A stretch of 24,110 nucleotides of DNA from an uncultured Clostridia bacterium (GCA_947177495.1 CAMWUS010000004.1:1-24110); one strand, 5' to 3'. Shown: positions 1 to 6,979, numbered from the stretch's first letter. Program-made: numbers and translations. The notes: generated by a model not told the origin, from the letters alone.

Positions 1-978
1 CGCGATTTCCCGCGCCGCCTGCAAGTTGGTTTCGAACACCGTGCTCTCGGGGTCGGTATCGCCCAAATATTTTCCTGTATTCACGTCCACCACCGTCATG
101 GCTTCCGTGCGGTCGATAACAAGAGAACCGCCGTTCGGCAAAGGTACCTCGGGATCGGCAAGCATATAAATTTGATCGGCTAACCCGAACTCATGAAGCA
201 TACTGCGCGCGCCCGTATATTGAACGAGCTTTTTGGGGCTGATTCCCGTGTGAACGGTGATAAGCGATTGCATCTTTTTATACAGCGTCTCGTCGCCCAC
301 GTAAATTTTATCGACGCTGTCGTCCATGTAGTCGCGCATGGCGCGCACGGGTAAGTCGTACTCCTTGTGCACCGCCGTCCCGACGGGCGCGGTTTTCGCC
401 GTTTCCATCACGGATGCATACACCTTTTTGAGATAATCGGATTCCGCTTTCAACCGTTTGGGAGTAGCGTCCTGCGCCGCCGTCCGCACGATATAGCCCT
501 GCCCCGCACCGCGCAAAGTATCCGCTTCCTTTAACAGCCTCTCGCGCGTTTTCTCGTCTACGATTTTGCGGGAAATGCCGAGGAAGTCGGTAACGGGCAG
601 AAAGATGAGATATTTGCCGACGAAAGAGAGTTCGCAGGTGACCTTTGCTCCCTTGTTGCCGCGGGGAAGCTTGGTGACCTGCACCAAAATTTCGTCCCCT
701 TCTTTCAGCGATAAATCGTGCGCGCTCGCGGTACCGTCGTAGGAAGAAAAGCGCGCCGCCCCTTCGTCGAGCGGAAGGTAACAATTTCTCCCCAAACCGC
801 AAGAAACGAACGCGACCCGCATACCCGCGATCACGTTCGCCACTTTGCCTTTATAGATATTGCCGAGGATACTGCCGCCCTCCTCGTTTTCCGCGCCGAC
901 TTCGACGATTGCGCCGTCCTCTGCGTACACGGCAACCTGCTCGCCGCAGAAGCGGTCAAAAAACCATTCTTTCTTCAT
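1..978 (-). CDS. rng: Ribonuclease G/E family endoribonuclease (3' part cut by window edge)
   Basis: Single-strand-specific endoribonuclease of the RNase E/G family, acting in mRNA decay and rRNA maturation in the cytoplasm. Only the first 326 residues are present; the frame is open to base 1. The start is ATG at 978, with GGAG six bases upstream. Residues about 35–110 form the S1-type RNA-binding region (GNIYKGKVANVIAGM, then the conserved glycine/leucine strand pattern). Near the window edge lies the family signature IDRTEAMTVVDVNTGK; Asp298 corresponds to the first Mg-binding catalytic aspartate (Asp303 in E. coli RNase E). The second catalytic aspartate and any zinc-link cysteines lie beyond the edge. 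It follows spoIVFB on the same strand but has its own promoter. Pairing of rng with maf/mreB genes is common in bacteria. Identity is secure; G-type versus longer E-type cannot be decided from this fragment. Confidence 0.93.
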   Translation of the reverse strand, partial: MKKEWFFDRFCGEQVAVYAEDGAIVEVGAENEEGGSILGNIYKGKVANVIAGMRVAFVSCGLGRNCYLPLDEGAARFSSYDGTASAHDLSLKEGDEILVQVTKLPRGNKGAKVTCELSFVGKYLIFLPVTDFLGISRKIVDEKTRERLLKEADTLRGAGQGYIVRTAAQDATPKRLKAESDYLKKVYASVMETAKTAPVGTAVHKEYDLPVRAMRDYMDDSVDKIYVGDETLYKKMQSLITVHTGISPKKLVQYTGARSMLHEFGLADQIYMLADPEVPLPNGGSLVIDRTEAMTVVDVNTGKYLGDTDPESTVFETNLQAAREIA

Positions 979-1042
979 GGTGCTCCAAAAAATTTATCGT
1001 AATGGTAATACGGAACTGCGCCCGGTAAAATTCTACCCTCTT

Positions 1043-1071
1043 ATTTTACCACACTTTTTTTCTTTTTTCAA
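1043..1071 (-). promoter_or_regulatory. Sigma-A-type promoter of rng
   Basis: On the minus strand TTGAAA (1066–1071) is followed by a 17-base spacer and TAAAAT (1043–1048), with TGG just before the -10 (extended -10 form). The -35 box overlaps the spoIVFB stop codon (1068–1070), so rng can be transcribed independently of the sporulation genes upstream. Predicted start is about 60 bases before the rng ATG. Confidence 0.7.
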
Positions 1072-1934
1072 CCCCTTTTCCCGAATTCGAAACAAATAGG
1101 CGATAACGCTTCCCGTAAGGGGCGCGAATAGTCGCCCCCGTCGAGCGCGGCGAGATACTCGTTTTCCGTCACCTCGCCCAAATACTCCCCGTTCTCTGTG
1201 AGCACGAGCACAAGATAACGTTCTTCCCCGAGGAAGCGGAGTGCACTCGATAATGGTCGGTTACAGTCGAGCATAACCCGCCGTTCCTCGATGCCCCGCC
1301 GAAAGCTCTTTTCCCGCGAAAAGCAAATTCTGCCGTAAGCGCCGCCACGCTTGTTGCTTCCGAGCGCGCCCGCCGCGAGCATGATACCGAGCGCGAGCGC
1401 CGTCCATTGCGGAGAGGTTTTGCAAGAAAACCCGAACCATACGAGGATTCCCGCCGCCGCGGCAAGGCTCACGATTGTAAGCACGATACGCGTCGTTTTT
1501 TCCTTTAACGGAGAGAGCGCAAGTTTTAACAACCGCCCTCCGTCCAAGGGATAGGCGGGAAGCAAGTTGACCGCAAACAGGGAAAGCGACATATATGCCG
1601 CCATGTCGGTATACGGATAGGTTTGGGGAAACAGCCACCAAAGCGCGGCGAACCCGAGCGCGGTGAACGCATTAGCAAGCGGCCCTGCAAGAAAAACCGC
1701 CACCGCCTGTTTTCGCTCAATACCTGAAATATCCCCCGATACGACGGCGCCGTAGGGCATGAGCGTGACCGTATCGAGGGAAAAACCGTAGCGTCTTGCA
1801 ACGAACGCGTGCGCGCATTCATGTTCGAGTGCGGCAACGAGCGCGATGGCAAACAGGAGCAACCCACCCGTAAACGCGGAGAGCACTCCCGTTACGAGAA
1901 AGAGCGGATGGATACGAAGTTTTTTTAGCTCCAA
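1068..1934 (-). CDS. spoIVFB: SpoIVFB-like intramembrane metalloprotease (peptidase M50) with C-terminal CBS-like region
   Basis: Site-2-type membrane zinc protease. In Bacillus, SpoIVFB cleaves pro-sigma-K in the membrane around the forespore. The 288 residues equal the usual family length. Visible features are the N-terminal IHPLFLVTG helix, the zinc motif HECAH (His38, Glu39, His42), GPLAN around residue 85, and NLLPAYPLDGGR with the third ligand Asp131. These lie within about six hydrophobic segments. The last about 70 residues (LVLVLTENGEYLGEV and neighbours) resemble a single degenerate CBS domain, as in SpoIVFB. The start is TTG at 1934, overlapping the spoIVFA stop by ten bases; no in-frame ATG lies nearby and the N-terminus then matches the family, so translation is probably coupled. 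Another M50 protease role is possible, but the SpoIVFA-like partner upstream supports the call. Confidence 0.88.
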   Translation of the reverse strand: MELKKLRIHPLFLVTGVLSAFTGGLLLFAIALVAALEHECAHAFVARRYGFSLDTVTLMPYGAVVSGDISGIERKQAVAVFLAGPLANAFTALGFAALWWLFPQTYPYTDMAAYMSLSLFAVNLLPAYPLDGGRLLKLALSPLKEKTTRIVLTIVSLAAAAGILVWFGFSCKTSPQWTALALGIMLAAGALGSNKRGGAYGRICFSREKSFRRGIEERRVMLDCNRPLSSALRFLGEERYLVLVLTENGEYLGEVTENEYLAALDGGDYSRPLREALSPICFEFGKRG

Positions 1935-2665
1935 GCAATTTCGCCTTCGCCGAGCGTGTAGCAGTTGAGAAGCGAGCCGTTCGAATAGAACATCACGCGC
2001 ACCGAACCCTCGCCGTCGGAATAGCCGAGCGGAACGTTGTTCTTTATGCTCTGTCCCTCGCCGTAGTACACCGCGTCAAGCCCGCTGATGATGGTGGAAA
2101 AGGAATCGGAATGTTTGAGCTCGATCGTCATGCCCGTTTCGGCATCGCCGTTCACGGAAGCAAGCGTTCCCTCGCAGGGAGCATACACGGAGCATTTCGC
2201 CGTGAAGGAAAGCACGCCCGTATCGGATACGGTGATTTCCGCGTCGGTGTATTCGTTTACGACGGGAGAAAGTTTGAAATCGGTATAGGTGCGCTCATCT
2301 GCCGCCGCGGCGGTTTGCCCTTGGAACAGCCCGCGCACGAACGTGTTGATGGCACTGTTCGACATAAAGATATTGGTAAGGAAAATGGTAAGACAGAGCG
2401 CGACGACCGCAACAAATTCGCCGATGATCAGGCGGCGCGCAAACTTGCCCTTTTTCTCCACGGGCTTGCCCGCACGTTCGATTTCCTTGCTCTCGGCATA
2501 GGCGGGATCGTCCGCTTCTTCCATGCGGTCGTTCACCTGTTCCACGAGCTTGTTGCTCAGCTCCGCATCCTGCGGGGCGGAGCGGCGCTTCCGCTCCTTG
2601 CGCTTTACCGTTACCGTTTCCACGGGAATTTCAAGCATTTCGGCATAATTGAGTTCTTCGTTCAT
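1925..2665 (-). CDS. spoIVFA: SpoIVFA-like membrane protein with degenerate M23 (LytM) domain
   Basis: Probable partner and regulator of the adjacent SpoIVFB protease. The 246 residues comprise a charged cytoplasmic N-terminus (basic stretch KRKERKRR at 21–28), one transmembrane helix around 79–101 (IIGEFVAVVALCLTIFL), and an extracytoplasmic C-terminal domain around 155–245. That domain has the strand pattern of M23 peptidases (IELKHSDSFSTIISGLD, then a 'GEGQSI..N.PLGYS' turn) but lacks the HxxxD and HxH zinc ligands, so it should be structural, as in SpoIVFA and SpoIIQ. The start is ATG at 2665 with GAGGTGA upstream. It overlaps spoIVFB by ten bases. A sigma-E-like promoter precedes it and a terminator separates it from mreB. 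Assignment rests mostly on architecture and neighbour; the sequence itself is divergent. Confidence 0.75.
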   Translation of the reverse strand: MNEELNYAEMLEIPVETVTVKRKERKRRSAPQDAELSNKLVEQVNDRMEEADDPAYAESKEIERAGKPVEKKGKFARRLIIGEFVAVVALCLTIFLTNIFMSNSAINTFVRGLFQGQTAAAADERTYTDFKLSPVVNEYTDAEITVSDTGVLSFTAKCSVYAPCEGTLASVNGDAETGMTIELKHSDSFSTIISGLDAVYYGEGQSIKNNVPLGYSDGEGSVRVMFYSNGSLLNCYTLGEGEIAWS

Positions 2666-2721
2666 AGCTTCACCTCATAATAGAATGTAGTATTTTCGGG
2701 GACTTTCCCGCCGACTACCAT

Positions 2722-2748
2722 AATGTATGCGGTGAATTTGGGGTTTAG
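2722..2748 (-). promoter_or_regulatory. Sigma-E-like sporulation promoter of spoIVFAB
   Basis: On the minus strand CATACATT (2722–2729) matches the sigma-E -10 consensus CATACANT exactly. A -35 trinucleotide CTA (consensus ATA) lies 16 bases upstream (2746–2748), so the -35 match is only partial. Predicted start is about 50 bases before the spoIVFA ATG. In B. subtilis the spoIVF operon is under sigma-E, which fits. No good sigma-A -10/-35 pair is seen between the mreB terminator and spoIVFA. Confidence 0.6.
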
Positions 2749-2751
2749 AAG

Positions 2752-2773
2752 AAAAAATTCGCCCGAAGGCGAA
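2752..2773 (-). terminator. Intrinsic terminator after mreB (UUCG tetraloop)
   Basis: Minus strand: TTCGCC-TTCG-GGCGAA forms a six-pair stem with a stable UUCG loop (2758–2773), followed by six T (2752–2757). It lies about 55 bases beyond the mreB stop and closes the ppx–maf–mreB unit before spoIVFA. Confidence 0.8.
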
Positions 2774-2826
2774 CGTTTTTCTTGGCTAATATCATATAAT
2801 AATGTCGAAAATTGCAGACGGAGCGG

Positions 2827-3810
2827 TTACTCCATATTCAGCTTGCGAAGCAGTGCGGGATTGCCAATCGCACGGCCGCCGCCGAGTACGACCGCCATGA
2901 CGGGATCGCTCGGGCTGATGACGTCCATTTGCAGTTTCTGCGATACGTAATCGGCAAAGCCGGGGATATTGCACACGCCGCCCGACAGAAGCACGCCGTT
3001 TTTGCACATGGCGGCGGAGACTTCCGCGGGAAGCTTTTGCAACAGCTTTTCGCAGTACTCCACGATTTTATCGACGTAAATCCCGATGGGGAACAACACG
3101 TCGGCACTCGCTACGGAAACGGAACGCGGTCTGCCCGTGTTCACGTCGCGCCCGTTTACGATCATGCTCTGATTGTCGTGCGGGATAAAGCTCCCCACCG
3201 TGTTTTTGAGTTTCTCGCTCGTAAGCGCGCCGATCTTTAAATTGTACAGCTCCGCAATGTGGTCGATAATATGAATATCCATATTATTGCCGCCCACGTT
3301 GATGGTAAAGCCCGCGATAATTCCGTCTAAGGAAAAGCAGGCGGCGGATGCTTTGCCCGCGCCGATGTCGAGCGCAAACACGGGGTTTGCCTCCGACAAA
3401 GGCATATCCTGCCCGAGCGCCGCCAAATAGGGCGTTTCCACAAAGCCGATGCGGGAAATGCCCGCAGACTTTGCCATGCGGTAGTACTTCTCGCGCGAGG
3501 CGACGGGATAAGCGCAGGGAACGCAGAACACCGCTTCCACCGAGGAGCGGCACATGATTTTGCGGAGCGCGTATTCGAGATACGCCGCCGCGCAACGCTC
3601 GTTTACAATTTCGCCCTCGAATACGGGGAACACGACCTCCGTCATGTCGGCGGTCTTGCCGAGCAGCCGCTTTGCCTCGTTTCCGAACGCGCGAATTTCG
3701 TTCGTGTCCTTTTGAACGGTCACGCACGTCGGCTCGGAAAATACGATTCCGCTCCCGATTTTATAAATTTTTGTGCCGGAAGTTCCGACGTCTATCGCAA
3801 GTTTTACCAT
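2827..3810 (-). CDS. mreB: Divergent MreB/Mbl-type actin-like cell-shape protein
   Basis: Actin-family ATPase; MreB filaments direct lateral wall synthesis at the inner membrane. The 327 residues match family length. Phosphate-1 is AIDVGTSGTKIY (residues 5–16), phosphate-2 is ALDIGAGKASAACFS, and the strand/helix GGNNMDIHIIDHIAELYN matches the MreB 'GDEMD..I..YI...YN' region. The adenosine motif is LLSGGVCNIPGFADYVSQ, followed by DPVMAVVLGGGRAIGN, equivalent to MreB 'DPL..VALGTGRAL'. The active-site loops differ from textbook MreB (DVGTSGTK for DLGTANT). The ATG at 3810 has AAGGAG overlapping the maf stop ten bases upstream. No mreC or mreD follows. An MreB-like paralogue or another actin-like filament is possible, but synteny (maf before, spoIVFAB and rng after) favours the mreB locus. 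Confidence 0.82.
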   Translation of the reverse strand: MVKLAIDVGTSGTKIYKIGSGIVFSEPTCVTVQKDTNEIRAFGNEAKRLLGKTADMTEVVFPVFEGEIVNERCAAAYLEYALRKIMCRSSVEAVFCVPCAYPVASREKYYRMAKSAGISRIGFVETPYLAALGQDMPLSEANPVFALDIGAGKASAACFSLDGIIAGFTINVGGNNMDIHIIDHIAELYNLKIGALTSEKLKNTVGSFIPHDNQSMIVNGRDVNTGRPRSVSVASADVLFPIGIYVDKIVEYCEKLLQKLPAEVSAAMCKNGVLLSGGVCNIPGFADYVSQKLQMDVISPSDPVMAVVLGGGRAIGNPALLRKLNME

Positions 3811-3820
3811 TGATTTCTCC

Positions 3821-4369
3821 TTAGCATTTCACACACCTGAGCAATTCGCGCACTTCGTCCACGGGCAATCCCACCACGTTGGTGTAGCTTCCTATAAACT
3901 CTTTTACAAGCGGGTACCCGTCCTGAATGCCGTACGCGCCCGCCTTATCCATGGGAAGTCCGCTTGCGCAGTACCGCGCGATCAGCTCTTCGTCAAGCGG
4001 GAAAAATTCCACCTGCGTTTTCACCGTGCGCGTTTTGCAAAAGCCCCGCCCCGTAAGGCATACGCCTGTAATTACTTCGTGCCGCCGCCCGCTGAGTGCG
4101 CGCAACATTTGCGCCGCATGCTCCTTATTTTTGGGCTTTCCCAAAATCTCTCCGTCGAGGCTCACCACCGTATCTGCGCCGAGCACGAGCGAATCGGGAA
4201 AGCGGGATAGCACTTCCTTTGCCTTGCCCTCCGCAAAATACGCCGCCGTGTCCTCCGCGGAAAGTCCGTTCGCTTTTTCTTCGAACCGCGAAACTTCTAC
4301 GGTGAACTTAGCAATTTCCGCAAGCAATTCTTTTCTGCGCGGAGAGGCGCTCGCCAAAATGAGCGACAT
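3821..4369 (-). CDS. maf: Maf nucleotide pyrophosphatase (dTTP/UTP type)
   Basis: Nucleoside triphosphate pyrophosphatase that hydrolyses non-canonical or excess dTTP/UTP to the monophosphate and PPi; Maf proteins are linked to house-cleaning and septum control. The 182 residues are of normal length. Visible motifs are LILASASPRRKELL (3–16), LGADTVV with the catalytic Asp at about 66, GKPKNKEHAAQML, SGRRHEVITGV, and DKAGAYGIQD, which is characteristic of the YhdE dTTP/UTP subgroup. The start ATG (4369) shares its A with the TAA of ppx (TAATG), so translation is coupled. It ends ten bases before mreB. The maf–mreB order is the ancestral Firmicutes arrangement, here without radC between them. 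Confidence 0.95.
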   Translation of the reverse strand: MSLILASASPRRKELLAEIAKFTVEVSRFEEKANGLSAEDTAAYFAEGKAKEVLSRFPDSLVLGADTVVSLDGEILGKPKNKEHAAQMLRALSGRRHEVITGVCLTGRGFCKTRTVKTQVEFFPLDEELIARYCASGLPMDKAGAYGIQDGYPLVKEFIGSYTNVVGLPVDEVRELLRCVKC

Positions 4370-5883
4370 TATAAAATTTCCAAATTTTTCTTGAACGCGC
4401 GCTTGAACTCCGCACCCGCGGCAAGCGCTTGGCGGATTTCGAGGGAGGCCTCACCCGCAAGCTCCGTTTTCATGATGACGGAATCGCCCAACACGTCGCA
4501 GTTGATACCCTTAACCATGCCCTTTCCGCTTCTGTCGAGACTCTCGCCGATGCGAAGCAACACGCCAAGCTTTTTCACGACGTCGATATCCTCGTCGGTC
4601 ACGATGTCTTTATAGCGTGCCCAATCGGCGGGGGACAAGTCCTCTTTTCTATGGCAACCGGCAACGAACGCCGCAAGCACGATTTCGCGGTGCGTCGCGC
4701 CAAAAATCGCCGAATTGAGAATCATATAACGGGAATGCTTTTGATTGTTGTAGTAGCGCACTTGCAGCCCGCAGTCGTGCAGGCTCGCTGCGATTTTGAG
4801 CACCTTCAAATAGATACGCGGGAACTTGTGCAACACACGCAGTTGCTTGAAGAGCTGAATAGAAAGGTGTACCACGTTTTCCATGTGCGCAATGTCGCAA
4901 CCGTAGAACCGCACGAGCGTTCCGAGCGAATAGCTGAGCACGTCGGAAATGGGGCGTTCGAGCGTTTGCGGGAGCGCCTGATTGAACATGATACCCTCGC
5001 GCAGTCCGCAGCCGCCGATGGTAAACTGTTCGACGTGCATATAGTCGGTAAACGCTTTGATGATGGCGAGCGCGGCGGGCATGATGTCCGCACGGTTGGG
5101 CGAAAGCCCGCGAATGCGCTTGCGCTTTTCCACGTCGAGCACGCGCACCATCTCGTAAATGGAACGGAAATCATCCGTTGAGAAAGTGTAGTTGTGTACG
5201 ACGTTGAGCGGATATTTGCGCACGATTTTGTTCATCTTGTAGAGGTTGCGGAAGGAGCCGCCCACGCCGATCATGGGGGTATCCTCGTCCACCTCCGCAA
5301 GCCATTCTATCTTCTTGAACTGCTCCGTAAAGAACTCTTCGATTTTCTCCGTCTGTTCCTTAGGCGATACGCCCTCGTCGTTGAAGAGGTCGTTAAGCGT
5401 GACCGCGCCGAATGCGAGCGTTTCGTAATGCAAAATGCTCCTGCGGTTGTAGTAGATGATTTTGGTGCTACCGCCGCCGATTTCCAAAATGATGCCCTTG
5501 GGCAAATCCATGGAGTTGATGACGCCGCGGTATACGAGCGTTGCTTCCTCCTCTTCGGAAAGTACGGTCACTTTAATGCCGCACGTCGCCTGAATTTCGT
5601 CGAGGAAGGAGCGTTGATTTTTGGCGCGGCGAACCGCCGCCGTAGCAACCGCGATGATGCGGTCTACGTCGCTTGCGTCGCAAAGGCGTTTGAACATTTT
5701 CAGCGTTTTAATGGTTTCCGAAACTCTCTGCGGTTTTAAGAAACCGTCCCTGTCCATATCCTGCCCGAGGCGGACGCTTTCTTTCAGCTCGTCCACCACC
5801 ATAAAATGCCCGTCTCCAAGCATCTGCACGATGACAAGGCGAGCGGAATTCGAGCCCAAATCGATGATACCTATTTTTTCCAT
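4369..5883 (-). CDS. ppx: Ppx/GppA exopolyphosphatase / pppGpp phosphohydrolase with C-terminal HD domain
   Basis: Hydrolyses terminal phosphate from polyphosphate and/or pppGpp. The 504 residues have the long two-domain form. The N-terminal ASKHA/actin-like ATPase fold shows GIIDLGSNSARLVIV (5–19), the second phosphate loop ILEIGGGSTKIIYY, and GVGGSFRNL. The C-terminal HD-type region shows SLHDCGLQVRYYNNQKHSRY and the following HREIVLAAFVAGCHRKEDL histidine motifs. A GTG two codons upstream (5889) is in frame, but ATG at 5883 has AAGG five bases before it and gives the standard MEKIGIIDLG start, so it is chosen. First gene of the ppx–maf–mreB unit; its promoter lies about 130 bases upstream. 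Whether polyphosphate or pppGpp is preferred cannot be told from sequence. Confidence 0.92.
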   Translation of the reverse strand: MEKIGIIDLGSNSARLVIVQMLGDGHFMVVDELKESVRLGQDMDRDGFLKPQRVSETIKTLKMFKRLCDASDVDRIIAVATAAVRRAKNQRSFLDEIQATCGIKVTVLSEEEEATLVYRGVINSMDLPKGIILEIGGGSTKIIYYNRRSILHYETLAFGAVTLNDLFNDEGVSPKEQTEKIEEFFTEQFKKIEWLAEVDEDTPMIGVGGSFRNLYKMNKIVRKYPLNVVHNYTFSTDDFRSIYEMVRVLDVEKRKRIRGLSPNRADIMPAALAIIKAFTDYMHVEQFTIGGCGLREGIMFNQALPQTLERPISDVLSYSLGTLVRFYGCDIAHMENVVHLSIQLFKQLRVLHKFPRIYLKVLKIAASLHDCGLQVRYYNNQKHSRYMILNSAIFGATHREIVLAAFVAGCHRKEDLSPADWARYKDIVTDEDIDVVKKLGVLLRIGESLDRSGKGMVKGINCDVLGDSVIMKTELAGEASLEIRQALAAGAEFKRAFKKNLEIL

Positions 5884-6010
5884 ACGCACCTTCTTCCGAT
5901 TATTTCCGTAAAATAATCCCTTTCACTAATATATAAGAACGCCGCGCATACCCAGCGCGTTTTTCACCAAGGAAAACAAAAAACCGACATTCTCCCCTAT
6001 TGTAGTTACG

Positions 6011-6039
6011 ATTATACCACGGGAAAGTCGGTTTGTCCA
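6011..6039 (-). promoter_or_regulatory. Sigma-A promoter of the ppx–maf–mreB operon
   Basis: Minus strand: TGGACA (6034–6039), 17-base spacer, TATAAT (6011–6016), with an extended -10 TG (TGG before TATAAT). It leaves a leader of about 120 bases before the ppx ATG. An inverted repeat AAACCGAC (5981–5988) / GTCGGTTT (6027–6034) brackets the -10 and start site. Confidence 0.8.
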
Positions 6040-6152
6040 TACCCTTTTTGAAAAAATTTTGCGGTTTTTCAAGATTTTTTTTGACTGTTTTTTACTTTTT
6101 TATTCCTTTTGCGCGCCGTTGTTTTGTAGGAACAAGGCAACGCGCACCTTAA

Positions 6153-6539
6153 TCATTCTTTCGCCTTTTCTTTTACCTGCATTTTGCGGGCGGCATAAAA
6201 ACGGGTAAAAGACAGAATAATTAAAAATACGCCGAAGCTGCTACGGAGCGCACGCGCGGGAAGAAACGCCGCGCAGAGAGATCCGAGCACGGAAAAGACG
6301 AGCGCGGGAACGACGATCCATGCGAGTTTATCCTTTACAAGCAAGCCGTTTTTCGCGTGGATTGCAAGCGCGAGCAGAGACATGGGCAAAAAGGAGAGCA
6401 AATTCATTCCCTGCGCTACGTTTTGCTGAACGCCGCAGAAAATTGTTAAAAGCGGAATGAGCGCCGTGCCGCCGCCCATTCCCATGCCGCCCAAAATTCC
6501 GCCCAAAAATCCGCATACGGCAAAGATGATAAACGCCAT
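6153..6539 (-). CDS. Half-length TauE/SafE-family permease, second gene of a split pair
   Basis: Integral membrane protein of the TauE/SafE (sulfite/anion exporter-like) family. Only 128 residues are present, against about 250 for the usual two-repeat protein. The start is ATG at 6539 (MAFIIFAVCGFLGGILGGMG), sharing its base with the TAA of the upstream half (TAATG); a longer open frame upstream is the shadow of that gene. The glycine-rich motif GMGMGGGTALIPLL (18–31) is the family signature and mirrors GLFGGGGGMIAVPVL in the partner, showing that both derive from one repeat. Roughly four hydrophobic segments follow (1–20, 25–35, 45–62, 72–95, 102–113). The C-terminus is basic and cytoplasmic. 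The two halves probably form a heterodimer. The substrate is unknown; the name should not be read as proof of sulfite transport. Confidence 0.82.
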   Translation of the reverse strand: MAFIIFAVCGFLGGILGGMGMGGGTALIPLLTIFCGVQQNVAQGMNLLSFLPMSLLALAIHAKNGLLVKDKLAWIVVPALVFSVLGSLCAAFLPARALRSSFGVFLIILSFTRFYAARKMQVKEKAKE

Positions 6540-6889
6540 TAGAAAAGCAACCTCACGCCCGCCGCCAACATCAGCACGGCAAAAATATAAGTTACGCCCG
6601 CCGCCGACACTGCGGGAAGCAAGCGCGCGCCCAACAATCCCCCCGCCGTCATGCCTAAGGCAATGGGCAAAAGCTGCGAAATGGGAATGGGCACGAACCA
6701 CAAATACACGGCTCCGCTCACAAGGCAGACGGGAAGTATTACGGCAATCGCCGTCGCGTGCGCAAACAGCGCGCCCATGCCGCTCTTCTCCAAAACGGGA
6801 ACGGCAATCATGCCGCCGCCTCCGCCGAACAATCCGTTCGCCGCGCCCGTAAGCGCGCCGCCGCCCAAAAGTTTGATATTCTTACGCAT
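6539..6889 (-). CDS. Half-length TauE/SafE-family permease, first gene of a split pair
   Basis: Membrane protein of 116 residues corresponding to one half of a TauE/SafE transporter. GLFGGGGGMIAVPVL (19–33) is the family glycine/proline motif, and about four hydrophobic helices are visible (around 5–20, 39–60, 67–90, 96–115). The ATG at 6889 has GGAGGG four to five bases upstream. The stop overlaps the start of the second half by one base, so the two are coupled and co-expressed. Lack of any stop or frameshift scar, two good family motifs and a coupled junction argue for two functional genes rather than a broken one. A perfect palindrome AACCCGCGGGTT (6901–6912) sits just before the ribosome binding site. 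No convincing sigma-A promoter was found for this pair. Confidence 0.8.
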   Translation of the reverse strand: MRKNIKLLGGGALTGAANGLFGGGGGMIAVPVLEKSGMGALFAHATAIAVILPVCLVSGAVYLWFVPIPISQLLPIALGMTAGGLLGARLLPAVSAAGVTYIFAVLMLAAGVRLLF

Positions 6890-6900
6890 AATCCCTCCAA

Positions 6901-6912
6901 AACCCGCGGGTT
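6901..6912. repeat. Perfect 12-base palindrome before the TauE/SafE pair
   Basis: AACCCGCGGGTT reads the same on both strands and sits 12–23 bases before the ATG at 6889, adjoining its ribosome binding site. It could be an operator half-site pair or chance; no transcription factor can be named. Confidence 0.5.
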
Positions 6913-6935
6913 ACTCCTATTCAGTTTGCGCCGCA

Positions 6936-6962
6936 CGCAAAAAATTTTTCGGATTTTTTGCG
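6936..6962. repeat. Perfect 10-base inverted repeat in the divergent spacer
   Basis: CGCAAAAAAT (6936–6945) and ATTTTTTGCG (6953–6962) are exact inverted copies with a seven-base spacer. The repeat lies between the divergent TauE/SafE pair and the large lipobox gene, upstream of the latter's putative promoter. Possible operator or DNA-bending element. Confidence 0.6.
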
Positions 6963-6979
6963 TTTTCACGCAGAATTGC

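Noticed and set aside
308..802. Open frame inside the RNase G region on the same strand
   Set aside because: Arg-rich shifted frame; the RNase G motifs are in the other frame, which is open from 978 to the edge.
6041..6152. Terminator after the TauE/SafE pair
   Set aside because: A GCGCG stem with several internal loops exists, but no T-run follows on the minus strand, so I do not call it.
6153..6701. Longer version of the second TauE/SafE half starting at 6701
   Set aside because: The first 54 residues would lie inside the partner gene and are not hydrophobic or family-like; the ATG at 6539 gives the proper N-terminus and a TAATG junction.
6153..6889. TauE/SafE pair as one frameshifted pseudogene
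   Set aside because: Each half has its own start, family motif and intact helices, and the junction is a clean TAATG overlap.
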